A stretch of DNA of 64,000 nucleotides from Solidesulfovibrio alcoholivorans DSM 5433 (GTDB lineage: Bacteria > Desulfobacterota > Desulfovibrionia > Desulfovibrionales > Desulfovibrionaceae). The DNA lies in the NCBI RefSeq assembly GCF_000702665.1, contig NZ_JNJA01000009.1:1-64000 (forward strand). Direction: 5' to 3'. Both the position numbers and the translations under genes were made by a program. Shown one piece after another: positions 43,623 through 52,151 of the stretch (position 1 is its first letter; each line of letters opens with the position of its first letter). The notes under the pieces were generated by a model that saw nothing but the letters and a program-made list of their open reading frames with translations, was not told the DNA's origin and ran no database searches.

Positions 43623-44960
43623 CTAGAGGATCGGCAGGTAGCGCTCGATCTCCCACTCCGTGACCTGCGTACGGTAGGCGTCCCACTCGGCCTTCTTGTT
43701 GTCGAGCAGGGCCGTATGCAGGTGGTCGCCGAGAACCTCGCGCATGAGTTCGCTTTTCTCCAGGTTGTCCACGGCCTCGCGCAGGCTGCCGGGTAGGGAG
43801 GAGATACCCTTTGCGGCCATTTCCTCGTCGCTCATCTTGAAGATGTTCTCCTCGATGGGCGCCGCGAGCTCGTAGCCTTCCTCGATGCCCCTGAGCCCCG
43901 CGCCGAGCATCGCCGCGAAGCACAGGTACAGGTTGCAGGCCGGGTCGGGGCTGCGCAGCTCGATGCGCGTGGCCGCCTCCTTGCCGGGCTTGTACATCGG
44001 CACACGCACCAGCGACGACCGGTTGCGCCGCGCCCAGGCGATGTACACCGGGGCTTCGTATCCCGGCACCAGCCGTTTGTAGGAGTTGACCCACTGGTTG
44101 GTGACCAGCGCGAATTCCGGGGCGTGGCGTAACAGGCCCGCGATGTAGCTCTTGGCCTCGCCGGACAGGTGGTAGGTGTCCGAGGCGTCGTAGAAGGCGT
44201 TTTTCGAGCCCCGAAACAGGGACTGGTGGCAGTGCATGCCCGAGCCGTTTTCCCCGAACAGGGGCTTGGGCATGAACGTGGCGTAGCAGCCGTGCTTGCG
44301 CGCGATCTCCTTGACCACCACGCGGTAGGTCTGGGCGTAGTCGGCCATGATCAGGCCTTCCTGGTAGCGCAGGTCAATTTCGTGCTGGCTGGGGGCCACT
44401 TCGTGGTGGCTGTATTCCACGGCCACGCCCATGGATTCCAGGGCGAAGTTGATGTCGCGGCGCACGTCGTTGGCGAGGTCGCGGGGGGGCGCGTCGAAAT
44501 AGCCGCCGCGGTCGAGAATCTGCGGCTGGGAAGAGTTGGCGAACAGAAAAAATTCCAGTTCCGGGCCGACGTAATAGGTGAATCCCATGTCCGCGGCTTT
44601 TTTGAGCATGCGCTTGAGCACGTAGCGCGAGTCGGCCGCGAACGGCGTGCCGTCGGGGTTTTTCACGTCGCAGAAAAGCCGTGCCACCGGACGGTCCGAG
44701 GGCCGCCAAGCGACGAGCTGAAACGTGGTGGGGTCGGGAAAGGCCACCATGTCCGATTCCTGGATCTTGGTGAATCCGGTGATGGAGGAACCGTCGAAGC
44801 CCATGCCCTCCTCGAAGGCGTTTTCGAGCTCGCGCGGGGTGATCTGAAAACTCTTGAGCACCCCGAGCACGTCGATGAACCAGAACTGGATGAAGGAGAC
44901 GTTGTAATCCTTGACGGCCCGCAGGACGTCGTCCGCGTTCTTGCAGTGGAATACCGCCAT
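43623..44960 (-). CDS. glnA: Glutamine synthetase, type I
   Basis: A 445-residue GSI that makes glutamine from glutamate, ammonia and ATP. All main motifs are present: [11 protein letters not shown], the latch [38 protein letters not shown], and the RNRSS/RVP active-site block. The region [19 protein letters not shown] matches the alpha type (Bacillus/Thermotoga style), which lacks the adenylylation Tyr loop of the enteric beta type. Regulation by feedback or by GlnR-like factors is therefore more likely than by GlnE. The start at 44960 follows AGGAGG. It lies 35 bases after the YeeE/YedE pair on the same strand. Confidence 0.95.
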   Translation of the reverse strand: MAVFHCKNADDVLRAVKDYNVSFIQFWFIDVLGVLKSFQITPRELENAFEEGMGFDGSSITGFTKIQESDMVAFPDPTTFQLVAWRPSDRPVARLFCDVKNPDGTPFAADSRYVLKRMLKKAADMGFTYYVGPELEFFLFANSSQPQILDRGGYFDAPPRDLANDVRRDINFALESMGVAVEYSHHEVAPSQHEIDLRYQEGLIMADYAQTYRVVVKEIARKHGCYATFMPKPLFGENGSGMHCHQSLFRGSKNAFYDASDTYHLSGEAKSYIAGLLRHAPEFALVTNQWVNSYKRLVPGYEAPVYIAWARRNRSSLVRVPMYKPGKEAATRIELRSPDPACNLYLCFAAMLGAGLRGIEEGYELAAPIEENIFKMSDEEMAAKGISSLPGSLREAVDNLEKSELMREVLGDHLHTALLDNKKAEWDAYRTQVTEWEIERYLPIL

Positions 44961-44995
44961 ACTGTTTCCTCCTGTATGGGTGTTGCGCCGCGACC

Positions 44996-45520
44996 TCAGA
45001 GTCCCTTGCGCTCCAGAAAACGCAATACGCCCGCATAGCAGGCGAGCAGAACCACAATGACGATCCAATGGTTGACGCCGAGCAGCCCCGGCAAGCTGAT
45101 CTTGCCGTAATTGCCCCAGGCGTAGACCGTGGGCAGCAGGGCGTCGTAGGCCCTGGCGAAGACCGCCGCGCCGGCGAGCATGCCGGCGATGGCGAAAATC
45201 GCGTCCAGCCGGCCCTCGCCCACGGCCCCGACCGAGGTGCCGGGACAGTAGCCCACAAGCCCCCAGCCCAGGCCGAACAACAGGCCGCCGATGGCGTTGG
45301 CCCCAAGCGCCGTGGTCTTAAGCGACAGTTTGACCAGCCCCAGGTCATGCAGCAGGTAGATGCCGACCATGGCCACCATGATGTGGGAGAGCATGAACTT
45401 GACGATGGTCATGTCCACGAGCCGCAACGCCCCGAGCTGCTTGTCGTAGCGCAGCACGTGGCCCCGCTGGAGCAGGAAGCCGAACAGCACGCCCGTGAGG
45501 AGTCCGTAGGTGAGCGTCAT
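44996..45520 (-). CDS. YeeE/YedE family membrane protein, C-terminal half
   Basis: A 174-residue protein with four or five membrane helices. It holds the second half-repeat of YeeE/YedE (TsuA-like) sulfur carriers, with the conserved GYCPGTSVGAVGEG, whose Cys should pass thiosulfate or persulfide. It is coupled to the upstream N-terminal-half gene by an ATGA overlap, so the two chains probably form one transporter. The same arrangement occurs as a split pair in many anaerobes. Confidence 0.85.
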   Translation of the reverse strand: MTLTYGLLTGVLFGFLLQRGHVLRYDKQLGALRLVDMTIVKFMLSHIMVAMVGIYLLHDLGLVKLSLKTTALGANAIGGLLFGLGWGLVGYCPGTSVGAVGEGRLDAIFAIAGMLAGAAVFARAYDALLPTVYAWGNYGKISLPGLLGVNHWIVIVVLLACYAGVLRFLERKGL

Positions 45521-46035
45521 TGCGCGCCCCTCCCGTACACGAGCCTCGCCATGACGATGCCGCCGAGAAAAAAGCCCGCCGCCGCCACGAAACCGGACAC
45601 CGCCAGCTGGGACAGCCCGGAAAGCCCGTGCCCGCTCGGGCAGCCGTCCGCGAGCCTGGCCCCGAACATGGCCACGGCCCCGCCGCAAAACGCCGTAAGC
45701 GCGCGCAGCCAGACGCCGCCGCCGAAGCGTCCCCGCCACATGTCCGGCACGGCCTGGACGCGGAAATCCCGAAACAGCACGGCCCCCAGGAACGCGCCGA
45801 TGCCGATGCCGCACACGAACAGGAATTGCCAGTCCATGACCGGTTTTTCCTTGAGGTAATAGGCGAGCGTCGTCACGACCTCGGGCGCGTAGAGCCGTTC
45901 GGCCATGCCCGCGCCGCGGACGAACGTCGTGGACGCGCCGAGATATTTGCCCGCGACCAGCACCGAGGCCACGGACACGAGCCCCGACAGGCCCCCGGCC
46001 AGATACGGGCTCCAGGCTTTGGCGTCGTGCGCCAT
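45517..46035 (-). CDS. YeeE/YedE family membrane protein, N-terminal half
   Basis: A 172-residue protein with four or five membrane helices and the first half-repeat of the YeeE/YedE family (GCPSGHGLSGLSQ, with the substrate-relaying Cys). The start at 46035 follows AAGGAGGAA. With the next gene it should import thiosulfate or another reduced sulfur compound. No TusA-like sulfur carrier is adjacent, unlike many other operons of this type. Confidence 0.85.
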   Translation of the reverse strand: MAHDAKAWSPYLAGGLSGLVSVASVLVAGKYLGASTTFVRGAGMAERLYAPEVVTTLAYYLKEKPVMDWQFLFVCGIGIGAFLGAVLFRDFRVQAVPDMWRGRFGGGVWLRALTAFCGGAVAMFGARLADGCPSGHGLSGLSQLAVSGFVAAAGFFLGGIVMARLVYGRGAQ

Positions 46036-46244
46036 GCCGTTCCTCCTTGTCATGGGTTCGCGCAGGGCGGGCGAAACCGCGCCGGCCTTTTTCCATTTCC
46101 CTGGGTAGCCCACTCCCACGCAGGCGTAAAGCCCCGCCTGCGGAAATAAGGGGCGCGCCGGGGATGGAAAACGGCTTGGTACATCACGGGACTTCTGGTA
46201 ACCGTGAACGTAATCTCCGTAAATTCCAAGCCCGGGCGGTTGCC

Positions 46245-48578
46245 ATGCATGCGCATCCTCAAGCGGCGGCACAGGACCATCAAAGCGACCCGAAACAGGC
46301 CATCGCCACGCTGTTGCGCGCCGGGCGAAACGACGAGGCCGAGGCACGGGCAGGAGAATGGGCCAGGGCGCATCCCGAAGACGCCTTCGGCTTCGCCGTG
46401 CTCGGGTCGCTGCGTCTGGCGCGCGGGCAGGCGCGGGACGCCCTGGACAGTCTGGCCCGGGCGGCGGACCTTGCGCCCCATGCCGCCGAAGTGCAGGTCA
46501 ACTACGGTCTGGCCCTGGCCGAAACCGGGGACAACGCCGCGGCGCTTTCCCGTTACGCCAAAGCGCTCGCCCTGTCCCCGGGTTTCCTGCCGGCCCTGAC
46601 CAACCAGGGCGGGGCCCTGGAGGCGCTCGGGCGGCCAGGGGAGGCGCTCGCCAGCTACGACGCGGCGCTGGCCCTTTGCCCGGACCACGCCAAGGCCCTG
46701 TACAACCGGGGCAACGCCCTGCGCGACCTGGGCCGGCTTAAGGAAGCGCTGACGAGCTACGACCGGGCGCTGGCCGTCGCCGCGGACTACGCCTTCGCCC
46801 ACACCGGGCGGGGGCTGGTCCTGGCCGACCTCGGCCGCCCGCACGAGGCCGAGGCCGCGGCGCGCCAAGCCCTCGCCCTGGCCCCCGACCTGCCGCAAGC
46901 CCTGGACCTGCTGGCGGGCTGCCTGCTCGCCCGCCATGCCGATCCCCTGGAGGCCATGGCCTGGATCGAACGCTCCCTGGACCGCAGCGAGGGACTCGAG
47001 GCGAAGCGGCTCTTCGTGGCCTGCGCCGCGCGCCTGCCGGCGGGGGCCCTGGCCGGTCGCCTGGCGCCGCGCCTCGCCCGCGCCCTGGCCGAACCCTGGG
47101 ACCGGCCGGAACGGCTGGCCCCGGCGGCCGCGCGGGTCCTGGAGCACGATCCCGAGGTCGGCCCGTGCCTTGCGCGCGCCGTCGCCGCCTGGCCCGGTGA
47201 AATCGAGCCGCAGGCGCTTTTCGGACCGCAGGGACCAGCCGTCCTTGGCGATAACGCCCTGCTTTTAGCCCTGCTCGAATCCGGCCCGGTGTGCGCCCTG
47301 CCCCTGGAGCGGTTCTGCACCCTGGCACGGCGGGCGCTCCTCGCCCTGGCCGTTCCTGCCGGGCCGCAGGCGCGCACCGATCCGGCGTCCTCGCGCTTTT
47401 TCGCCGCCCTGGCCGTGCAGTGCCACATCAACGAATACGCGTTCGCCGTGACCGAAACGGAGGAGCGCCAGGCCGCCGTGCTCGCGGCGTCGCTCGCCGC
47501 CCCGGACGCGCCCGCCATCGCCCTGCTCGCCGCGGCCTGCTACCTGCCCCTGGCCGGGCTCCCGGACGCGGCCGCGCTGGCGCAGCGCCCCTGGCCGGCG
47601 GCCGTGGCCGGCGTGCTCGAGGCGCAGGTGCGCCGGGTCCTTACCGAACGGACTTTTCGCGAAACCATGCCGCAGCTCACCCCCATCGTAAACGAGGTGT
47701 CGCTTCGCGTGCGCCGCCAGTACGAGGAGCACCCCTACCCGCGCTGGGCCCGCACCGCGCCGGCCGACGCGCCGCAAAACCTCGACGCCTTTCTCGCGCG
47801 CCGCTTCCCGCGCGCGCCGTATGCGCCTCTTGGCGAGCGCGACCGGCTCGACGTGCTTGTCGCCGGCTGCGGCTCGGGCCGCCATACCCTGGAGACGGCC
47901 CGGCGTTTCCGCGGGGCGCGGGTGCTGGCCGTGGACTTAAGCCTCGCCAGCCTCGCCTACGCCAAGCGCAAGGCGCAGGAAGCCGGCGCGGACAACGCGA
48001 CCTTCGCCCAGGCCGACATCCTGGCGCTTGCCGGGCTCGACCGGACCTTCGACTACATCGAATCCTCGGGCGTGCTGCACCATCTGGCCGATCCCTGGGC
48101 GGGCTGGCGCACCCTTGCCGGACTGTTGCGCCCGGGCGGCGTCATGCGCCTGGGCTTTTACAGCGCGCTCGCGCGGCGCGACATCCCCCGCGCCCGGGTC
48201 ATGCTCCAGGTGAAAGGTTACAACGCGACCACGGCGTCGCTGCGCCGCTGCCGGCAGGAGCTGTTGTCCCTGACGGAAGGCGATCCCTTGCGCCGGCTGC
48301 TGTTGCAGGACGTCTTCACGATAAGCGGCTGCCGCGATCTCTTCTTCCACGTCAGCGAACAGACGCTCACGCTGCCGCTGATAGAAGAATTTCTCGCGCA
48401 ACACGGCCTCTGCTTTCTCGGCTTCGATATCGAACCGGAGATCCTCGACGACTACGAGCGGCGTTTCAGGGACGATCCCGCCGCAACGAACCTCGCCAAC
48501 TGGCACGTCTACGAAATGGAACACCAGGATACCTTCCTCGAAATGTACCAGTTCTGGATACAAAAGCGGTCGGACTGA
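46245..48578 (+). CDS. TPR and methyltransferase fusion protein
   Basis: A 777-residue cytoplasmic protein. Residues about 5-240 form six or seven tetratricopeptide repeats (for example AHTGRGLVLADLGRPHEAEAAARQAL). The middle 240-480 is helical and lacks clear motifs. The C-terminal 260 residues are a class I SAM methyltransferase with RRQYEEHPYPRW just before it, motif I VLVAGCGSGRHTLE, VDLSL, and SGVLHHLADPWAGW. This layout is known in proteins that act on glycans or secreted components. The start at 46245 is the first ATG after the non-protein-like part; no clear ribosome binding site was seen. Confidence 0.8.
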   Translation: MHAHPQAAAQDHQSDPKQAIATLLRAGRNDEAEARAGEWARAHPEDAFGFAVLGSLRLARGQARDALDSLARAADLAPHAAEVQVNYGLALAETGDNAAALSRYAKALALSPGFLPALTNQGGALEALGRPGEALASYDAALALCPDHAKALYNRGNALRDLGRLKEALTSYDRALAVAADYAFAHTGRGLVLADLGRPHEAEAAARQALALAPDLPQALDLLAGCLLARHADPLEAMAWIERSLDRSEGLEAKRLFVACAARLPAGALAGRLAPRLARALAEPWDRPERLAPAAARVLEHDPEVGPCLARAVAAWPGEIEPQALFGPQGPAVLGDNALLLALLESGPVCALPLERFCTLARRALLALAVPAGPQARTDPASSRFFAALAVQCHINEYAFAVTETEERQAAVLAASLAAPDAPAIALLAAACYLPLAGLPDAAALAQRPWPAAVAGVLEAQVRRVLTERTFRETMPQLTPIVNEVSLRVRRQYEEHPYPRWARTAPADAPQNLDAFLARRFPRAPYAPLGERDRLDVLVAGCGSGRHTLETARRFRGARVLAVDLSLASLAYAKRKAQEAGADNATFAQADILALAGLDRTFDYIESSGVLHHLADPWAGWRTLAGLLRPGGVMRLGFYSALARRDIPRARVMLQVKGYNATTASLRRCRQELLSLTEGDPLRRLLLQDVFTISGCRDLFFHVSEQTLTLPLIEEFLAQHGLCFLGFDIEPEILDDYERRFRDDPAATNLANWHVYEMEHQDTFLEMYQFWIQKRSD

Positions 48579-48672
48579 TTTCCCCTCTTGCAAACGGTGG
48601 CATTCCTCCGGCGCATCGGTTAGGCTGCGGCCACGCCTTGCCAGTATCCCCATCCGCCGCCGGAGGACCGCC

Positions 48673-51600
48673 ATGTGCCGCAGTCTTGCCGCCAGCCTTT
48701 TCCTTTTCGCAACAGTGCTTTCTTGCTGCGTTCCCCTTGCGGCCCTTGCCGCGGCGCCCCCCGTGGGGCGGCTCATCGACGCGCGCGGCGAGGTGCGCCT
48801 GCGCCCGGCCGGGGCACCGGACTGGCGCGAGGCGACCCCTGGCAGCGACCTTTTCCCCGGCGACGCGCTCCGGACCGGCCCGGCCTCGCGGGCGGCGGTA
48901 CTGTGCGCGGACGAATCGCAGATCAAGCTCAACGAAAACACCATCCTCGTGCTCAAATCCGCCGTCGCCTCGGCCCGGTTGGCCGGGGGCGGGCTCGTGC
49001 CGGCCAAGGCGGCGGCGACGCGGGAGGCCAGCCTCTACGAGGTGCCGCAGGGCGAGGTCTGGCTCAAAAACGAGGCCGAGCGCTTCCGCTTCGAAATGGC
49101 CACCCCGGCGCTGACCGCGGCCATTCGCGGCACGGAGTTCGTGGTGCGGGTCGGGCCCGACGGAGACACGTCCGTTGCGCTCCTTGGCGGCGCGCTCACG
49201 CTTTTTAACGCAAAGGGCGAACTGGCCCTGGCCGCCGGCGAAATCGGCTCGGCCCGGCCGGGCGAGGCCCCGACCAAGCAGGTGCTCGTCAACCCGGAAC
49301 ACGCCGTCCAGTGGACCCTGTATTATCCGGCCCTGGCCGACCCGGCCGCGCTTCTTGCCGGCGCGGGTCGCGGCGAGACCGACGCGCTCGCCCGCCAAGC
49401 CCTGGACAAGGCCGGCGCGGGGGACGTGTCCCAGGCCTTCGCCGCGTTGCGCCAGGACCAGAAACGGCTTGCGGACGCCGACGCCCCGGCCCTTTGCGCC
49501 GCTGCCTACGTGGCGCTCATGGCCGGCGAACCGGGCCATGCCCGCCGCTGGCTCGACCTGGCCCTGGCGCGCGACCCAGGCTCTGTGCCCGCAAAAGCCC
49601 TGGCCGCACAGGTCGCCCTTTTTGAAAACCGCCGCGAAGAGGCCTCCCGGGCGGCCCTGGCTTTGGCTGAGGCCGCGCCGGACGCCGCCCTGGCGCAGGC
49701 GACGGCCGGGCTCGCCGCCATGAGCGCCTTCGACCTGCCCGCGGCCAAGGCGCGTTTTCGCCGCGCCCTGGCCCTCGATCCGTCCTTTGTCGCCGCATCC
49801 GTCTATCTGGCGCGCATCGAATTGGGCTCCGACGAACTGGAGGCGGCCTGGCGCACCATCGGCAAGGCTCTCGCCGCCGCGCCGGGCGAGGCCCTGGTCC
49901 AGGCCACGGCCGGATTCGTGCGCCTGGGCTTCCGCGACTTTTCCGGGGCCGAAGCCTATTTCGAGACGGCGCGCAAACGCGACCGGGGCCTCGGCGACGC
50001 CTGGCTCGGACTCGGCTACGTCGCCTTTTCGCGCGGCAAAAAGGCCCTTGGCCTCGAGCGCATGCTCGCGGCGACGCTGCTTTCGCCGCGCCTGTCGCTG
50101 CTCCAGTCGTCGCTCGGCAAGGCGCTCTACCAGAACCGCGAGTTCGACAAGGCCCTGGCCACCTACGACTACGCCGCGCGCCTGGACCCGCGCGACCCCA
50201 CGCCGCACCTCTACAAGGGCATCGCGCTGACCGACCTCAACCGGCCGGGTGAGGCCGTGCGGGAAATAAACGCCAGCATCGCCAGAAACGACAACCAGGC
50301 CGTGTTCCGTTCGCGCCTGACCCTCGACCGCGACCTGGCCGTGCGCAACGTGGACCTCGCCCGCTCCTTCATCCTGCTCGGCCTTGGCGACTGGGCCTAT
50401 TCCAAGGCCGTCACGGCGGTGAAAAACGATCCCCGCAACCCCTCGGCGCACCTGTTCATGAGCAACGCCTACATGGCCACCCGCCAGCGCACCGGGGCCT
50501 CGGGCACGGAACTGCTCCTCTACCGCCTGCTCTCGCCGGCCAACCAGAACTCGTTTACCCTCTACAACGACTACACGCCCATGTTCGAGATGCCCTACCT
50601 GCGCCTGCAAACCGTGGGCGGCGCGGGCTTCTGGAGCAACGGCAAGCCGGTCTGGTCGGCCTCGGCCGAGGCCTACGGCGGCGTGCCGGGCGTGGCCGGC
50701 GACGTGTACGGCGCGTGGAACGACGACCAGGGCATGCGCGAAAAAAACGGCGATTCGCGCTCCCTCTACGGCTTCGCCCAGCTCAAGTGGGATCCGACCG
50801 TGCGCGACGCCCTGCTCGCCGCCGCCACCTCCAACGACACCTGGGCCGGCGACAACACGGGCCTCAGCGACTGGCTCTACGCCAACTCGCCCAACCAGAA
50901 GCAGTTTTTCGACAACAAGAGCGCCGAACTGGGCTACGTCCGCCGCTTCGGCCCGTTCGCGACCTTCATCGGTTATGTTGCCGCGTCGAACAATCTCTGG
51001 GACTGGAAGGACCGCACGTACTACTATTCCACGCCGGAGGGCGGCGACGCGCCCATGGTGGAGTCCTACCTGCAAAACAGGCGCACGCGGCAGCAGTACG
51101 CGAGCTTCCAGGCGCAGCAGCAGCTCGTGCTCGGCAACCACACCGTCCTCGCCGGCGGCGACTACTTCAACGGCGAGCTGGACTACCTGCGCAAGTCCCG
51201 CGACTTCTACGTCTACTACGGGCAGCTCGCCGAGGACGCCGCCTTCCGCTACCACTACAACCCGGCCAACCGCTCCGGCAGTGTCTACGCCATGGACTAC
51301 TGGAAGCTCGCCCCGGGCGTGGTTGCCGAAATCGGCCTCGGCTACGACGCCGTGGACTCGCCCCGCTACGGCTGGCCCGACCCGGTCCACCGGGAGCTTG
51401 TAAGCCCCCGGCTGGGACTCAACTGGCAACTTACCGACGCGCACACCCTGCGCCTGGCCTTCCAGCGCTACCTCAACACCCACACGCTCTTCCAATCCGT
51501 GATCCAGCCCTCGGAAGTGGCCGGCTTTCCCGGCCGGCTCAACGCCGACGACGGCTCCACGGTCACGGAACTCGGCGCGGGCTGGGAAGCGCAGTGGGAC

Positions 51601-52143
51601 CAGGACACCTTCACCGTGGCCCGGCTCTACTTCCATCAGGTCGTCAATCCCCAGTACGACCCCTACGCCAGCTACGACCGGGAAATCGACGTCACCGTCA
51701 ACCGCTACATGGCAACGCTCGGCATCAACCGCATCCTCGCTCCGTATCTGGGGCTGTCGGCCTTTGGCGTGGCCAAGCGCCTGCTGCCGACCGAAGCCAC
51801 GGCCAGGCGCTACCCCGAGAACGACTTTTTCGAGGCCAACGGCGTGCTGGCGCTCAATTTCCTGCACGAATCCGGCCTCGGCGCGGGCATCTCCGGCACG
51901 GCGGTCCAGCAGTACTATTTCGACCGCCGCTACGAAAACGTGCGCGGCGAACGGCGCACGGAAACGCTCTTCGGCCTGCTTTCCGCCCAGCTCTCCTACC
52001 AGTTCCCGGGCAAACGCGGCTTCGTCTCCGTGACCGGCACGAACCTCACCGGCACGCGCTTCACCTACCAGCGCGAAGCCGTGGCCCTGGACGCCTTCTA
52101 CCCGGACCGGCAGATCGTGTTCAAACTGGGCTGGTATTTCTAG
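48673..52143 (+). CDS. FecR-TPR-outer-membrane barrel fusion protein
   Basis: A 1156-residue exported protein. After the signal peptide (1-28) a FecR-type domain fills about 50-190 (LIDARGEVRLR, FPGDALRTGPASRAAVL, AIRGTEFVV). TPR-like helical repeats follow from about 230 to 600, then a region of Tyr-rich amphipathic strands to the end, closing with FKLGWYF, whose terminal Phe is typical of outer-membrane barrels. The protein therefore seems to join a periplasmic sensor fold, a periplasmic scaffold and an outer-membrane channel. No plug domain is seen. The start at 48673 has CGGAGG. The cyclase gene begins 8 bases after the stop. Confidence 0.8.
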   Translation: MCRSLAASLFLFATVLSCCVPLAALAAAPPVGRLIDARGEVRLRPAGAPDWREATPGSDLFPGDALRTGPASRAAVLCADESQIKLNENTILVLKSAVASARLAGGGLVPAKAAATREASLYEVPQGEVWLKNEAERFRFEMATPALTAAIRGTEFVVRVGPDGDTSVALLGGALTLFNAKGELALAAGEIGSARPGEAPTKQVLVNPEHAVQWTLYYPALADPAALLAGAGRGETDALARQALDKAGAGDVSQAFAALRQDQKRLADADAPALCAAAYVALMAGEPGHARRWLDLALARDPGSVPAKALAAQVALFENRREEASRAALALAEAAPDAALAQATAGLAAMSAFDLPAAKARFRRALALDPSFVAASVYLARIELGSDELEAAWRTIGKALAAAPGEALVQATAGFVRLGFRDFSGAEAYFETARKRDRGLGDAWLGLGYVAFSRGKKALGLERMLAATLLSPRLSLLQSSLGKALYQNREFDKALATYDYAARLDPRDPTPHLYKGIALTDLNRPGEAVREINASIARNDNQAVFRSRLTLDRDLAVRNVDLARSFILLGLGDWAYSKAVTAVKNDPRNPSAHLFMSNAYMATRQRTGASGTELLLYRLLSPANQNSFTLYNDYTPMFEMPYLRLQTVGGAGFWSNGKPVWSASAEAYGGVPGVAGDVYGAWNDDQGMREKNGDSRSLYGFAQLKWDPTVRDALLAAATSNDTWAGDNTGLSDWLYANSPNQKQFFDNKSAELGYVRRFGPFATFIGYVAASNNLWDWKDRTYYYSTPEGGDAPMVESYLQNRRTRQQYASFQAQQQLVLGNHTVLAGGDYFNGELDYLRKSRDFYVYYGQLAEDAAFRYHYNPANRSGSVYAMDYWKLAPGVVAEIGLGYDAVDSPRYGWPDPVHRELVSPRLGLNWQLTDAHTLRLAFQRYLNTHTLFQSVIQPSEVAGFPGRLNADDGSTVTELGAGWEAQWDQDTFTVARLYFHQVVNPQYDPYASYDREIDVTVNRYMATLGINRILAPYLGLSAFGVAKRLLPTEATARRYPENDFFEANGVLALNFLHESGLGAGISGTAVQQYYFDRRYENVRGERRTETLFGLLSAQLSYQFPGKRGFVSVTGTNLTGTRFTYQREAVALDAFYPDRQIVFKLGWYF

Positions 52144-52151
52144 GCGACCAC

